Shown: positions 55,277 through 63,595 of the stretch, in pieces
How positions within the stretch are numbered: the first letter of the stretch is position 1
Layout: every line of letters starts with the position of its first letter
Assembly: GCA_028876065.1 (NCBI GenBank)
Contig: JAGWTI010000002.1
Span: 21,696-85,695, forward strand
Length of the DNA: 64,000 nt
Direction of reading: 5' to 3'
From: Nitrospirota bacterium
GTDB taxonomy: Bacteria; Nitrospirota; Nitrospiria; Nitrospirales; Nitrospiraceae
Notes under the pieces: generated by a model
Told to the model about the DNA's origin: nothing
What the model saw: the letters and a program-made list of their open reading frames with translations, nothing else
Databases searched by the model: none
Program-made: the position numbers and the translations under genes

Positions 55277-56824
55277 TCATAGCTTGCGGAGATCTTCAAG
55301 CCTCTCTTTTAGAGCCTTAATTTTCCCCTCCAATGCAAATACAACCATATGTTTTATTTGCGATTTTTCATTTTCATCGGCATTATGCACCCCCGCCTCG
55401 GCAGCCGCCAGGGCCATCATCAGCCCGACCTGCAGATCCGCCCTGACCGAAGGTTTGGTCTGCGCCGGAAGAGGGCGCAACAGGGTGGCAACCTCGCAGG
55501 CCAGATCCGCAATTTCAAGTGACACATGGGTTGCCCGATGGAGTCTTTGAGCCATCTCCGTCTCTCGTTGTGGGTCTGTCTTCGGCAGCCGTCGGGCTTC
55601 GATGAATTGTTCGTAGGCTTGCGCATCGGCTTGTACCAGTTCTTCCAATTGCTGCCGCAACGCAACCAACCGCTGCTCTATGGCTTGCAGCGCGTTCTGG
55701 CTATCTATCGTCCCAGAGTCGATGGACGGTCGCGCCGTTGCCGGTGGACCAATTCGACAAGCCATAAGCCCCAGGGACGCGGCCAAGGCCCCAACCAACG
55801 CAGCGACGCTTCCGCCAGCTGGCGTCGGATGCGCGGCAGACACAGCTTCGCAGAATGCATGAAGCGAAGATACAGCCGGTCCAAGGTTTCCCGGTGCAAC
55901 CGTTTGTCCCTTAGACATCCCTGCGAGAGCCGATTCCAGCCTGGCTTCCAAGACCTGACTCCGGTCGAACCGCTCTAATTTGAGGAAGCGCTCCGCCGCA
56001 CCGAGCAGCGCGCCCTGCGGGATCAGCCCGATCACCTCGCTCCCGGCGATCCTGACATGATGCCGCGCCGCCTCCTGGCACACCGCCTCAAACGCCACAT
56101 GGAGAGGAGTCTCTTCTTGATTCGTCAGGTTCATCGAAACCTGTACGAGCCCGCGGCTGGCCAGCTTGACCCCGATGGCTTTCACCGCAGGCAATCCTCC
56201 GCCAGACTGGCGGATCTTCTTGGCAATGGCTTTGGCCATGCCGAGGTCCGTCGTGTGGAGATTCACGTTAAAGGCCATGAGTATCGGCCTGGCCCCGATG
56301 ACGATGGCCCCGGCCGACGGATGCAGCCGAGGGGGGCCAAAATCCGGGCGCCATGCCGCCTCCCGCATCCGCGTCTCGAGCCCACCCAGCCCGCCGCGCC
56401 TGATCTGCTCCAGCCGGCGTCGTTCCGGCCTCGATGCTGCCCGCTCATACAGGAATACCGGTATCCCGAGTTCGGTTCCAATCCGTTCCCCGGCGCGACG
56501 GGCCAACTCGACGCAGTCTTCCATGGTCACGCCACGAATCGGCACGAACGGCACCACGTCCATGGCACCCACACGCGGATGTTCCCCGTGATGTTGTCGA
56601 AGATCGATCCATTCGGCGGCCACCCGAGCCAAAGCCACCGCTGCCTCCAGCACCGCTTCCGGGGTGCCGACGAACGTCAGCACGGACCGATGATGGTCGT
56701 GGTCCCGTTGCTCGTCGAGCAGCACCACCTGCGGGACCGCCGCCAGCACCGCGACGAGCGCGCGCAGGGTTTCCTCATTCCGCCCTTCGCTGAAATTCGG
56801 GACGCACTCAACCAACCGATCCAT
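55277..56824 (-). CDS. Glutamate formimidoyltransferase / formimidotetrahydrofolate cyclodeaminase fusion
   Basis: 515 residues. The first 300 are a formiminotransferase (VECVPNFSEGRNEETLRALV, HPRVGAMDVVPFVPI, then GLIPQGALLGAAERFL). The last 200 are an all-helical cyclodeaminase (HPTPAGGSVAALVGALAASLG). Together they move the formimino group of formiminoglutamate to tetrahydrofolate and release ammonia. No other histidine-degradation gene is in the window, so its role may be in folate one-carbon supply. Confidence 0.92.
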   Translation of the reverse strand: MDRLVECVPNFSEGRNEETLRALVAVLAAVPQVVLLDEQRDHDHHRSVLTFVGTPEAVLEAAVALARVAAEWIDLRQHHGEHPRVGAMDVVPFVPIRGVTMEDCVELARRAGERIGTELGIPVFLYERAASRPERRRLEQIRRGGLGGLETRMREAAWRPDFGPPRLHPSAGAIVIGARPILMAFNVNLHTTDLGMAKAIAKKIRQSGGGLPAVKAIGVKLASRGLVQVSMNLTNQEETPLHVAFEAVCQEAARHHVRIAGSEVIGLIPQGALLGAAERFLKLERFDRSQVLEARLESALAGMSKGQTVAPGNLGPAVSSLHAFCEAVSAAHPTPAGGSVAALVGALAASLGLMACRIGPPATARPSIDSGTIDSQNALQAIEQRLVALRQQLEELVQADAQAYEQFIEARRLPKTDPQRETEMAQRLHRATHVSLEIADLACEVATLLRPLPAQTKPSVRADLQVGLMMALAAAEAGVHNADENEKSQIKHMVVFALEGKIKALKERLEDLRKL

Positions 56825-56941
56825 GCACAGGCTCCTGGCCTTTTTTCACACCGGGTCATTCCAATCGCCCTTGAGGGAGCGGACGGCAACGACTTTGCCG
56901 CCCTTGTGCTCGCAAGCAGAACAGGGCGTTTCGGTTGGAGT

Positions 56942-56970
56942 ACGGTACGGGCCCTGCCCTGCGAAGTCAA
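56942..56970 (-). promoter_or_regulatory. Probable promoter of the formiminotransferase-cyclodeaminase gene
   Basis: Minus-strand TTGACT and TACCGT with a 17-base spacer, about 110 bases before the ATG. Confidence 0.5.
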
Positions 56971-57018
56971 GGCGGGGGGATCGGAGCCTGAGGCGGACTC
57001 GCGGGCCAGACAGTGCTG

Positions 57019-57360
57019 TTACTGGCGAGATTGCGTCATGGCACAGGTGGCACAGCCGTCGGCCGTGCACTGCCAGGACGATCTGCCAAATTCCGCAGGA
57101 GGCGCGCTGTTGTCTGTGGGCCGATAACGATGATACCACGTATGCCCCAGTTGAGCGGCATCCTCGGCCGTCTCTGCCACCGCAAACCAAAAATATCGAT
57201 AGCTGGCCTGTTGCGCCGCGCGGCGAATAGCCCCGGCCACATCCTCTCCGCTCACGCCCACGTAATCGGCCAGCCGGCCGTTGCGAGACAAAATGAACGA
57301 GCCGGGCGCTTTCTCTCCGACAAACAGGTGCACGTATCTGAGGCTGAATGGCCCTGACAT
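57019..57360 (-). CDS. GIY-YIG-like small protein with C-terminal cysteine cluster
   Basis: 113 residues from the second of two adjacent ATGs, with GGAGG at about 5 bases; longer upstream reading frames lack coding character. FILSRNGRLADYVGVSGEDV, YRYFWFAVAETAEDAAQLG and TWYHRYRPTDNSAPP follow the layout of compact GIY-YIG nuclease-like domains. The catalytic Glu position reads Gln. The end CTADGCATCAM has three cysteines that could bind zinc. Family placement is from pattern memory only. Confidence 0.6.
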   Translation of the reverse strand: MSGPFSLRYVHLFVGEKAPGSFILSRNGRLADYVGVSGEDVAGAIRRAAQQASYRYFWFAVAETAEDAAQLGHTWYHRYRPTDNSAPPAEFGRSSWQCTADGCATCAMTQSRQ

Positions 57361-57632
57361 CATTTCCTCCTTTGTGAAATCACAACGGCGGCTTCCGATG
57401 TCCTCATTGCCCGTGCGAGAGATACGGCTCCTCCCTTGCCGTGTGATACGCACAAACGTGAAGTTTGAGTGAACACACGGTGCGCAGGGAGCCATCCAAC
57501 TGTCGTTGGGAAGTAATCTGAGAAGCAGCCCGTCCAGACATCCGTTACCTCTTGGCTCGAGGTACTGGACTACCTTGCTCTTGGCAGCGCAAGTCGGATC
57601 AGGGATCTTTTGAGAATGAGAATTGCCACCGC

Positions 57633-57661
57633 TACATAGCAAATGAATCTGCCCCTGTCAA
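57633..57661 (-). promoter_or_regulatory. Probable promoter of the GIY-YIG-like gene
   Basis: Minus-strand TTGACA and TATGTA with a 17-base spacer, predicted start near 57625. Confidence 0.6.
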
Positions 57662-57747
57662 TACAAAACTACAATATATAGACGCTCTCGTCTCAAAACC
57701 AACAAGATGTAGGGCAGCGGTTGGGAAAAGCCTTTGCGGGTTTTCGG

Positions 57748-57787
57748 CAAAAAAAGAGGCCGGAAGATGCTGCATCTTCCGGCCTCT
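57748..57787 (-). terminator. Strong Rho-independent terminator of the TusA/DsrE operon
   Basis: A 15-base stem AAGAGGCCGGAAGAT with its complement and a five-base loop, followed on the minus strand by a run of seven T. Confidence 0.93.
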
Positions 57788-57829
57788 TACAGGTCGAATC
57801 CGTTTTATTGATCCACTAGCGTTCCACGG

Positions 57830-58075
57830 CTACTTTGCTTTCCGGACAAAGGCCTTGTAGATACGTGTGGCCTGTGCGGTGTCCTCCTCCAGTCCGACCA
57901 TTTCATGGCCGGTGGTTTGGCACCAAGCCGGCATGTCTTTCTTGATCCCTTCATCGTCCGAGACCACTTCCAGCACTTGCCCCACCTGCAGTTCTTTGAT
58001 CTTTTTTGAGGTCATAATAATCGGCATGGGACAGAAGTAGCCAAGCGTGTCGAGTTTGATGTCGGATTGGATCAT
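57830..58075 (-). CDS. TusA-family sulfur carrier
   Basis: 81 residues from the ATG at 58075 (AAGGAG upstream). The CPxP sulfur-binding motif is at LGYFCPMPIIMTSKK (C15). A second cysteine is in AWCQTTGHEM, as in many TusA-like proteins. It carries persulfide sulfur in the cytoplasm and follows a DsrE-type gene by 40 bases. Confidence 0.92.
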   Translation of the reverse strand: MIQSDIKLDTLGYFCPMPIIMTSKKIKELQVGQVLEVVSDDEGIKKDMPAWCQTTGHEMVGLEEDTAQATRIYKAFVRKAK

Positions 58076-58115
58076 GAACCGCTCCTTGCTTGTGACTGAC
58101 GACGTAGCGCGCACC

Positions 58116-58646
58116 TCAGATGAAGAGGTTCACGCTCCCTTGTCGGGCCTCGGCGAGATAGGTGGTGACGCCGGCCAACTGATCAATGCCGTCGATCAAC
58201 GTGTCCTTGGTGATGCCCATCAAACCCATGGAGGTCGTGCAGGCGATAAACTGCACGCCGAGGTCTTGCGCCGTTTGGAGCAGCTCCGGCACGTCGGGCA
58301 TGCGATGCTGCTGCATCACTCGCTTCATCATGCCGGTCCCCAGTCCAAGGAAATGGAACCGGGAGAGCGGCAACAGATCCGCGCCGCCCCTGTTCAGCCA
58401 TCCGAACATTCGGCGCATCCAGTCCCTAGCCCCGCTGGCAGTCCCCTTTCGCCGAATGGCGTTCAGCCCCCAGAACGTGAAGAACATGGTGACCCGCATG
58501 CCCATAGCCGCAGCGCCGGTGGCGATAATAAACGCCGCCATCACCCGATCCATGTCTCCGCTCAATACGACGATCGTCACCCGATCAGGCTTGGCTTCGC
58601 GAAGCCCGGCCAGCGTAGCCGACGGTTCGAGTTGGACGGTGCTCAT
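58116..58646 (-). CDS. DsrE-like protein (DsrE2/DrsE-type)
   Basis: 176 residues. VTIVVLSGDMDRVMAAFIIATG, then a hydrophobic MRVTMFFTFWGLNAI, then MPDVPELLQTAQDLGVQF and the conserved cysteine in FIACTTSMGLMGI. This longer form with a hydrophobic middle is usually called DsrE2 and is found with TusA in sulfur-oxidiser and sulfur-trafficking gene sets. Likely coupled to the TusA gene downstream. Confidence 0.88.
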   Translation of the reverse strand: MSTVQLEPSATLAGLREAKPDRVTIVVLSGDMDRVMAAFIIATGAAAMGMRVTMFFTFWGLNAIRRKGTASGARDWMRRMFGWLNRGGADLLPLSRFHFLGLGTGMMKRVMQQHRMPDVPELLQTAQDLGVQFIACTTSMGLMGITKDTLIDGIDQLAGVTTYLAEARQGSVNLFI

Positions 58647-58695
58647 GGCGTTCCCTCTTTTCTATCGTCGCTCAGATGTTGAGTACTGCTCCGGT

Positions 58696-58704
58696 ATTCT
58701 AGCA
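58696..58704 (-). promoter_or_regulatory. Possible extended -10 promoter of the DsrE2/TusA operon
   Basis: Minus-strand TGCTAGAAT, an extended -10 element, with no good -35 box. About 50 bases before the ATG. A TTGACA further upstream pairs with TAACGT at 18 bases as an alternative. Confidence 0.4.
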
Positions 58705-58775
58705 AATCCACCACGCTTGTGACGTTACTATGTGCTTCTTTTTCTTGTCAAGGCGGCCATATGGCCGGCCGGGGC

Positions 58776-60782
58776 TCAGTCGGCCTTGGTATCGACCAAC
58801 AAGCCGAGCGCACGACGGATCTGATCCCGGTTGCCAAGGAGGACCACCACATCCCCCCCCTCCAAGCGAACTTTCAGGGAAGGATTGGATTCGGTCACCC
58901 CGTTGCGTGTCAACGCAATCACCGATGCGCCGGTGCGAGGTCGTATCGATACCTCTGCCAATGTCTTGCCCGCCGCCGGCGAGTCCAACTCGATCCGACA
59001 CGTCTCCACCTCCGCGTCCGTCAAGGTTCCGCCCCGGAGATGGTGTGCCAGTTCCGGTAGCCTCTTCCGCCGCAACAAGGCATAGCCCTCCCGCCTGACT
59101 TGCTCCGCCTTGTGCAGAATGAATTCTTGCGGCAACTTGTAGGTTCGGAGCACCAGGGTGAAAATTTCGATGGATGTTTCGAATTCCTCCGGCACGACCT
59201 CGTCGGCTCCCAATTCATGCAGTTCTTCCAATTCCCGCAGGTAACGGGTCCGCACCACCACATGCACGGAGGGATTCAGCCCCTTGGCGATCTGGACCGC
59301 CCGCCGCGCAGCAAAAGGATCCGAGATCGCCAACACCAGAACCCGCGCCTGCTCGATTCGCATATGATGGAGGACGCTGGGATTGGTGCCGTCTCCATAA
59401 TAGATGGGCACCCCGTGCTTGGATTCCCGACGAACCGTTTCCCCATCCAGATCCAGGACCACGTACGGAATTTCCGTCTGCTGGAGCACGCGCGCCAGGT
59501 TCTGGCCGTTCAGCCCATAGCCTACGATCACGACGTGGTCCTTCGCCCTGGGGCCTCGAGATTCAGCTTGTGTCTGGTGCGCCGTCGTGCGCTCAGGAAA
59601 CCAGCGACGCAGCCGCTGTACCGCTTCGGCACGGCGGGCCACCTTGGGCGCCAATTGGATCAGAAACGGCGTCACCGCCATCGTGAGCACCGACACGGCC
59701 AAAAAGACCTCATACTGCTCACGGGCCAGCAGGCCGACCTGTTGCCCCGCTTGAGCCAGGATAAAAGAAAACTCGCCGACTTGGGCTAAAGCCACGCCGG
59801 TCAAGAGGGCCACGCGCGGAGGATAGCCCATCGCCAGCACCGGGCCGGCGCCGGTCACAAATTTACCGAGTATGACTGCCGCGACCAAGGCGAGCACCAG
59901 CCCTGGGTACTCCACCAAGACACGCACATCCATCAGCATCCCGACCGAAATGAAAAACAGACTGTTGAAGCTGTCGCGGAACGGCAGGACTTCGGCCAGG
60001 GCTTGATGGCTGTACTCGGATTCGGAGATGACCAGCCCGGCGATGAAGGCGCCAAGCGCCAGCGACAGGCCCGACCGAGACGTCAACCACGCGATCCCGA
60101 GGCAGAGCACGATGATCGTCAGCAAAAAGAGCTCGCGGTTACGGCTGCGGACAATCTGCTCCAGAAGCCTGGGCACGAGAAACCAAGCCCCGGCCATAAT
60201 CGCACTGACGCTGACCGCCGACTGCACCACATTGCGCACGACGACTCCTGCATCCACTTGTGTTCCGCTCGCGAGCAGGGGCACCAGCAGCATCATCGGG
60301 ACCATCGCCAAATCCTGGAAGATCAGGATGCCGATCGTGGCACGGCCATATAACGTATCACTTTCGCCTCTCTCCGCCAGCGCCTTCAATACGATCGCGG
60401 TGCTGCTGAGCGAAAAGAGACATCCCCAGAATATCGTTTCGGCCATGGGGACGCCCGCCACCCACCCGGCAATGGCGCCCAAGACGAGAACCCCGACGAC
60501 CTGGAGCGGCCCGCCCACGAGAAGCAACCGACGCGCGGCTTTCAAGTGAGCCGCCGAAAATTCGAGTCCGATCGTGAATAAGAGCAGGACCACCCCGATC
60601 TCGGCCAACACATTGACCTGCTGAAGGTCCGACACCAAATTCAATCCATACGGACCGATCAGCGCACCCGCCACTAAAAAGCCGGCGATCGACGGCAACC
60701 GCAGATGATGAAAAAGAAACACGACCGCGATCGACACCGCGAAGATCAGCAGCAATTCGCTCAGCACATTATGGTCGGTCAT
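58776..60782 (-). CDS. Kef-type cation:proton antiporter with RCK domains
   Basis: 668 residues of the CPA2 family. About twelve membrane segments (1-385) include LLLFTIGLEFSAAHLK and GLSLALGAFIAGLVISESEYSHQ-like ion-site helices (AGLVISESEYSHQ). Then follow an RCK-N NAD-binding domain from about 418 (DHVVIVGYGLNGQNLARVL) and an RCK-C domain at the end. Exports potassium or sodium against protons; specificity not evident. Confidence 0.93.
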   Translation of the reverse strand: MTDHNVLSELLLIFAVSIAVVFLFHHLRLPSIAGFLVAGALIGPYGLNLVSDLQQVNVLAEIGVVLLLFTIGLEFSAAHLKAARRLLLVGGPLQVVGVLVLGAIAGWVAGVPMAETIFWGCLFSLSSTAIVLKALAERGESDTLYGRATIGILIFQDLAMVPMMLLVPLLASGTQVDAGVVVRNVVQSAVSVSAIMAGAWFLVPRLLEQIVRSRNRELFLLTIIVLCLGIAWLTSRSGLSLALGAFIAGLVISESEYSHQALAEVLPFRDSFNSLFFISVGMLMDVRVLVEYPGLVLALVAAVILGKFVTGAGPVLAMGYPPRVALLTGVALAQVGEFSFILAQAGQQVGLLAREQYEVFLAVSVLTMAVTPFLIQLAPKVARRAEAVQRLRRWFPERTTAHQTQAESRGPRAKDHVVIVGYGLNGQNLARVLQQTEIPYVVLDLDGETVRRESKHGVPIYYGDGTNPSVLHHMRIEQARVLVLAISDPFAARRAVQIAKGLNPSVHVVVRTRYLRELEELHELGADEVVPEEFETSIEIFTLVLRTYKLPQEFILHKAEQVRREGYALLRRKRLPELAHHLRGGTLTDAEVETCRIELDSPAAGKTLAEVSIRPRTGASVIALTRNGVTESNPSLKVRLEGGDVVVLLGNRDQIRRALGLLVDTKAD

Positions 60783-60855
60783 GCCGTAAGCTCCCCCGTC
60801 AAGGAGACACCGTCAAAGGAGAACTTCGGGCTTCCCCTCACCAGACCCCAGACGG

Positions 60856-60884
60856 AAAATACAAGAGGGGCAAAGAGGGCGCAA
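60856..60884 (-). promoter_or_regulatory. Possible promoter of the antiporter gene
   Basis: Minus-strand TTGCGC and TATTTT with a 17-base spacer, about 70 bases before the ATG. The rest of the 236-base gap to the SLBB gene shows no gene. Confidence 0.45.
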
Positions 60885-61018
60885 GCGCTGCAAGGGATAT
60901 CGTGGGAAGGCTGGAGAATTCTAGCGGAGGAAAGAGTTCACAGGCGGGCTAACGGGAGGGAACGCGCAGGGCGGTGATCAGAGGCTTCCGGAAAGGTTCG
61001 TGAGACGAGGCAACAGAA

Positions 61019-63478
61019 TTACCGACCGATGACGGCGATCGCCGCAACGCCCAGCATCAAGCTGCCGAGAACGCTCGCGACCGCAGTCCAAAATTGCGCA
61101 GGCCGCGATTTCGGTTCGATGTCTTCCGGGACGACAATCGTGTCCCCCGGCCCGATGTCCTTGAGGTTGACATAGGCCGCGTCGGTCGAGCCGTTCGCAC
61201 GCAAAATATACTCCCCTGACTTTTCGGCATAGCGCGTCATCCCGCCGGCTTGCGCAATGTACTCATGTACTTCCAGGCCTTCCTGATACACCACACTGAC
61301 GGGATTGCGCACGGCCCCGACAACCGTGACTGTCTGGGGTCGAGGCGGAACGGTGATGGAGTCCCCTTCTTCCAATATGATGTCTTCGCGGCTTCCCTCC
61401 AGTTGAGCCAGCGACTCCATTTTGACGACGACCCGGCCAGGCTGAATGCGGGCAATCAACTGATCCAAGGCTTGCATCTGCATCTGGAGCGCGGCCTGTT
61501 CGGGACTTGTCCCTCCTGCCGCGGCCCCCTGGGGATTGACGTTCCCGGCCGCTAGGGCGGCTGCCTCCGCGACCAATCGTTGCTTCTGCAACGAGACGAA
61601 CTTCTCCACTTCGGCCTGCTGCGACTGCCTGACCGATTCGCGCACTAAAATCAGTCCCTGAGGAAAACCCCTGGCCGTGAGTCCCCCGACGCGTTTGAGT
61701 ACTGAAGAGAGTCGCTCCCCGCTGGCAATGGCATAGGTCCCTGGGCGCTTCATCTCGCCGGCCACGGTGACCGACCGGGGAGGCTTGGCTTGCGTCGCCA
61801 CCGTAACGTGATCCATGCGCTGCAATGAGATGTTCTCTTCCTTCACGCCTTGGAACAGTCGTTTCGGGCTGAATGGGATCACCGTCGTCTCGTAGGTCAT
61901 CGGATCGGTCCGGGCTAACTCGGCCAGATCCAGATAGGAATCCACGAGCATCTGCTCCGGCGTCAGCAGGTCCCGGATCCGCATGCCCGGCTTGAATTCG
62001 TAGGGGCCCGGATTTCTCACGGCGCCGTCGAGGCTGACAGCATTTTCAATCTGAGTCGGAACAGATCCGAGACGGACAAAGTCCCCATCCTGAATCGACG
62101 GATCGGCCGCGCGATCGGAGTCGCCAGAGCGGGAACCGGCCATGGTCTCCTTGCTTTCTTCGAGCAGACCGCCCAGCTCCACATCGAGAATGACCCGTTT
62201 CTGCCCAGCTTTCATGCGGACGATTTGGCACCGTTGGCGATCGGCCGTTGGGGTAAGTCCGCCGGCCAATTCGATCAGCCCCCTCAAAGTCGTCTGGCCT
62301 CGCAATTCATAGATGGCCGGGCGCTTCACCGGCCCGCCGATCGCCGCGACCGGGCCGATCGGCGGGACAAGCAACGTATCCCCCGACTGAAGCCGGATGT
62401 CGTGCGTGCGATCGCCAGAGAGGAAGAACCGATAGAAGTCCAGCGTGGAGACGGTTTTCCCCTCCCGCACCACCTGGATGTGGCGCAGCGAACCGGACTT
62501 CGCAGGCCCGAAGGCGGCGTACAGGGCATGCGACGCCGTGGCCAACGAGCTCACTTCGTAAGCGCCCGGCCGCACCACTTCGCCCACGACATAGACCTTC
62601 ATGGTTCGAAGCCGCGCCATGGATACGTGCAGCTCGAAGCGCTTGAGCAGGCCGGCAAGCCGCGCCTGGATCAAGCGAGTCGCCTGGGAGAAGGTGCTGC
62701 CGGCCACAGGAATGGAGCCTACTTGCGGAATGAAGACGGTCCCATCCCGCTCCACCGGCGCGATGTAGCTCCGATTGAACGTCGGGTCCGGCACATTCCA
62801 CACATAGATGGCCAAGGTATCGTCTGGCCCCAGCACATAGTCGGGGCCAACCGGCGTATCCATGACTGGCGGAAAGCCGGAGAACGGCACATCAAAGAAA
62901 CTGTACCCGAACTGTTTGAGCTGGCCAGTCACGCCCTGAAGGATGAAGAAACGGGCGAAGGCTTCCTCAATGGACAGCGGGCTGACCGCTTCCGGCTGAG
63001 GCGGGCCGGCCCCTCCAATTCGAGGCTGGCCGGTCGGCCCCAGAAATCCCTGATGGCCGGGCAATGGCAAGGCGCCTCCCGGTTGACCCGCTCCTCCTGG
63101 CCCAGGCAGCACGGCGGTCTGGCCTGCAGAGGGGCGGCCGCTTTGCTGCTGCTGAACCGTCGGACTCGAGAGTCCCGGATGGCTCGGCAAGGCGACGGCT
63201 CCCAACGATGGAGTCCCAGTCGCTCCGGCCTGCCCCGATCCCCCTTGCGGCGGCAATTGCGACGATGGTGAAAGAAGCGCAACCGTCGCTGCTGCGGGAG
63301 CCGGACAGGGGACCTGCGTAGGGGTGATCGGCTGCAAGGCCGTGGGGTTCGTGAGGCTTGGCTGTCCCTGACCTGTCCCGCCTGACTGGGGCAGGCCGGA
63401 AGGAAAGGCCGGAGGCCCGCTCAGCGTTTGGGCCAACGGAGAGGGCGGCATCGCCAGAGCGAGCGAGAGCCCCCACAC
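61019..63478 (-). CDS. SLBB-domain polysaccharide export protein (Wza-like)
   Basis: 819 residues from a GTG with GAGG upstream. A short signal-like start is followed by a Pro/Gly/Gln-rich linker (about 20-165). Then comes a Poly_export domain (VGPDYVLGPDDTLAIYVWNV near 210) and several SLBB domains (VYVVGEVVRPGAYEVS, VAAIGGPVKRPAIYELRGQ, VTVAGEMKRPGTYAI, VTVVGAVRNPVSVVYQEG). A single C-terminal membrane helix ends the protein. Outer-membrane or periplasmic export of exopolysaccharide is likely. The long low-complexity linker is unusual for Wza. Confidence 0.87.
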   Translation of the reverse strand: MWGLSLALAMPPSPLAQTLSGPPAFPSGLPQSGGTGQGQPSLTNPTALQPITPTQVPCPAPAAATVALLSPSSQLPPQGGSGQAGATGTPSLGAVALPSHPGLSSPTVQQQQSGRPSAGQTAVLPGPGGAGQPGGALPLPGHQGFLGPTGQPRIGGAGPPQPEAVSPLSIEEAFARFFILQGVTGQLKQFGYSFFDVPFSGFPPVMDTPVGPDYVLGPDDTLAIYVWNVPDPTFNRSYIAPVERDGTVFIPQVGSIPVAGSTFSQATRLIQARLAGLLKRFELHVSMARLRTMKVYVVGEVVRPGAYEVSSLATASHALYAAFGPAKSGSLRHIQVVREGKTVSTLDFYRFFLSGDRTHDIRLQSGDTLLVPPIGPVAAIGGPVKRPAIYELRGQTTLRGLIELAGGLTPTADRQRCQIVRMKAGQKRVILDVELGGLLEESKETMAGSRSGDSDRAADPSIQDGDFVRLGSVPTQIENAVSLDGAVRNPGPYEFKPGMRIRDLLTPEQMLVDSYLDLAELARTDPMTYETTVIPFSPKRLFQGVKEENISLQRMDHVTVATQAKPPRSVTVAGEMKRPGTYAIASGERLSSVLKRVGGLTARGFPQGLILVRESVRQSQQAEVEKFVSLQKQRLVAEAAALAAGNVNPQGAAAGGTSPEQAALQMQMQALDQLIARIQPGRVVVKMESLAQLEGSREDIILEEGDSITVPPRPQTVTVVGAVRNPVSVVYQEGLEVHEYIAQAGGMTRYAEKSGEYILRANGSTDAAYVNLKDIGPGDTIVVPEDIEPKSRPAQFWTAVASVLGSLMLGVAAIAVIGR

Positions 63479-63595
63479 CAGCCCTCGTCCTAACCGAGTC
63501 GAAAGGACGAGGAACGTGCGTGCAAAGAACCTACCGTTTTTCTACAACCCGCCGTGTCATGCTCTCCTTCCACAACAGAGTGTGCCCGTGCGCGC

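Larger units (their letters stand above)
57361..57829. other. 469-base stretch without a protein gene
   Basis: It holds the promoter and a long AT-rich leader (about 260 bases) of the GIY-YIG-like gene on the minus strand, and the terminator of the TusA/DsrE operon at its right end. No riboswitch class or tRNA was recognised. Part of the leader (57400-57500) can fold into short hairpins. Confidence 0.5.

Noticed and set aside
57361..57625. Possible riboswitch in the long leader
   Set aside because: No match by eye to conserved cores such as GEMM, cobalamin, TPP, SAM or glycine; only ordinary hairpins seen.
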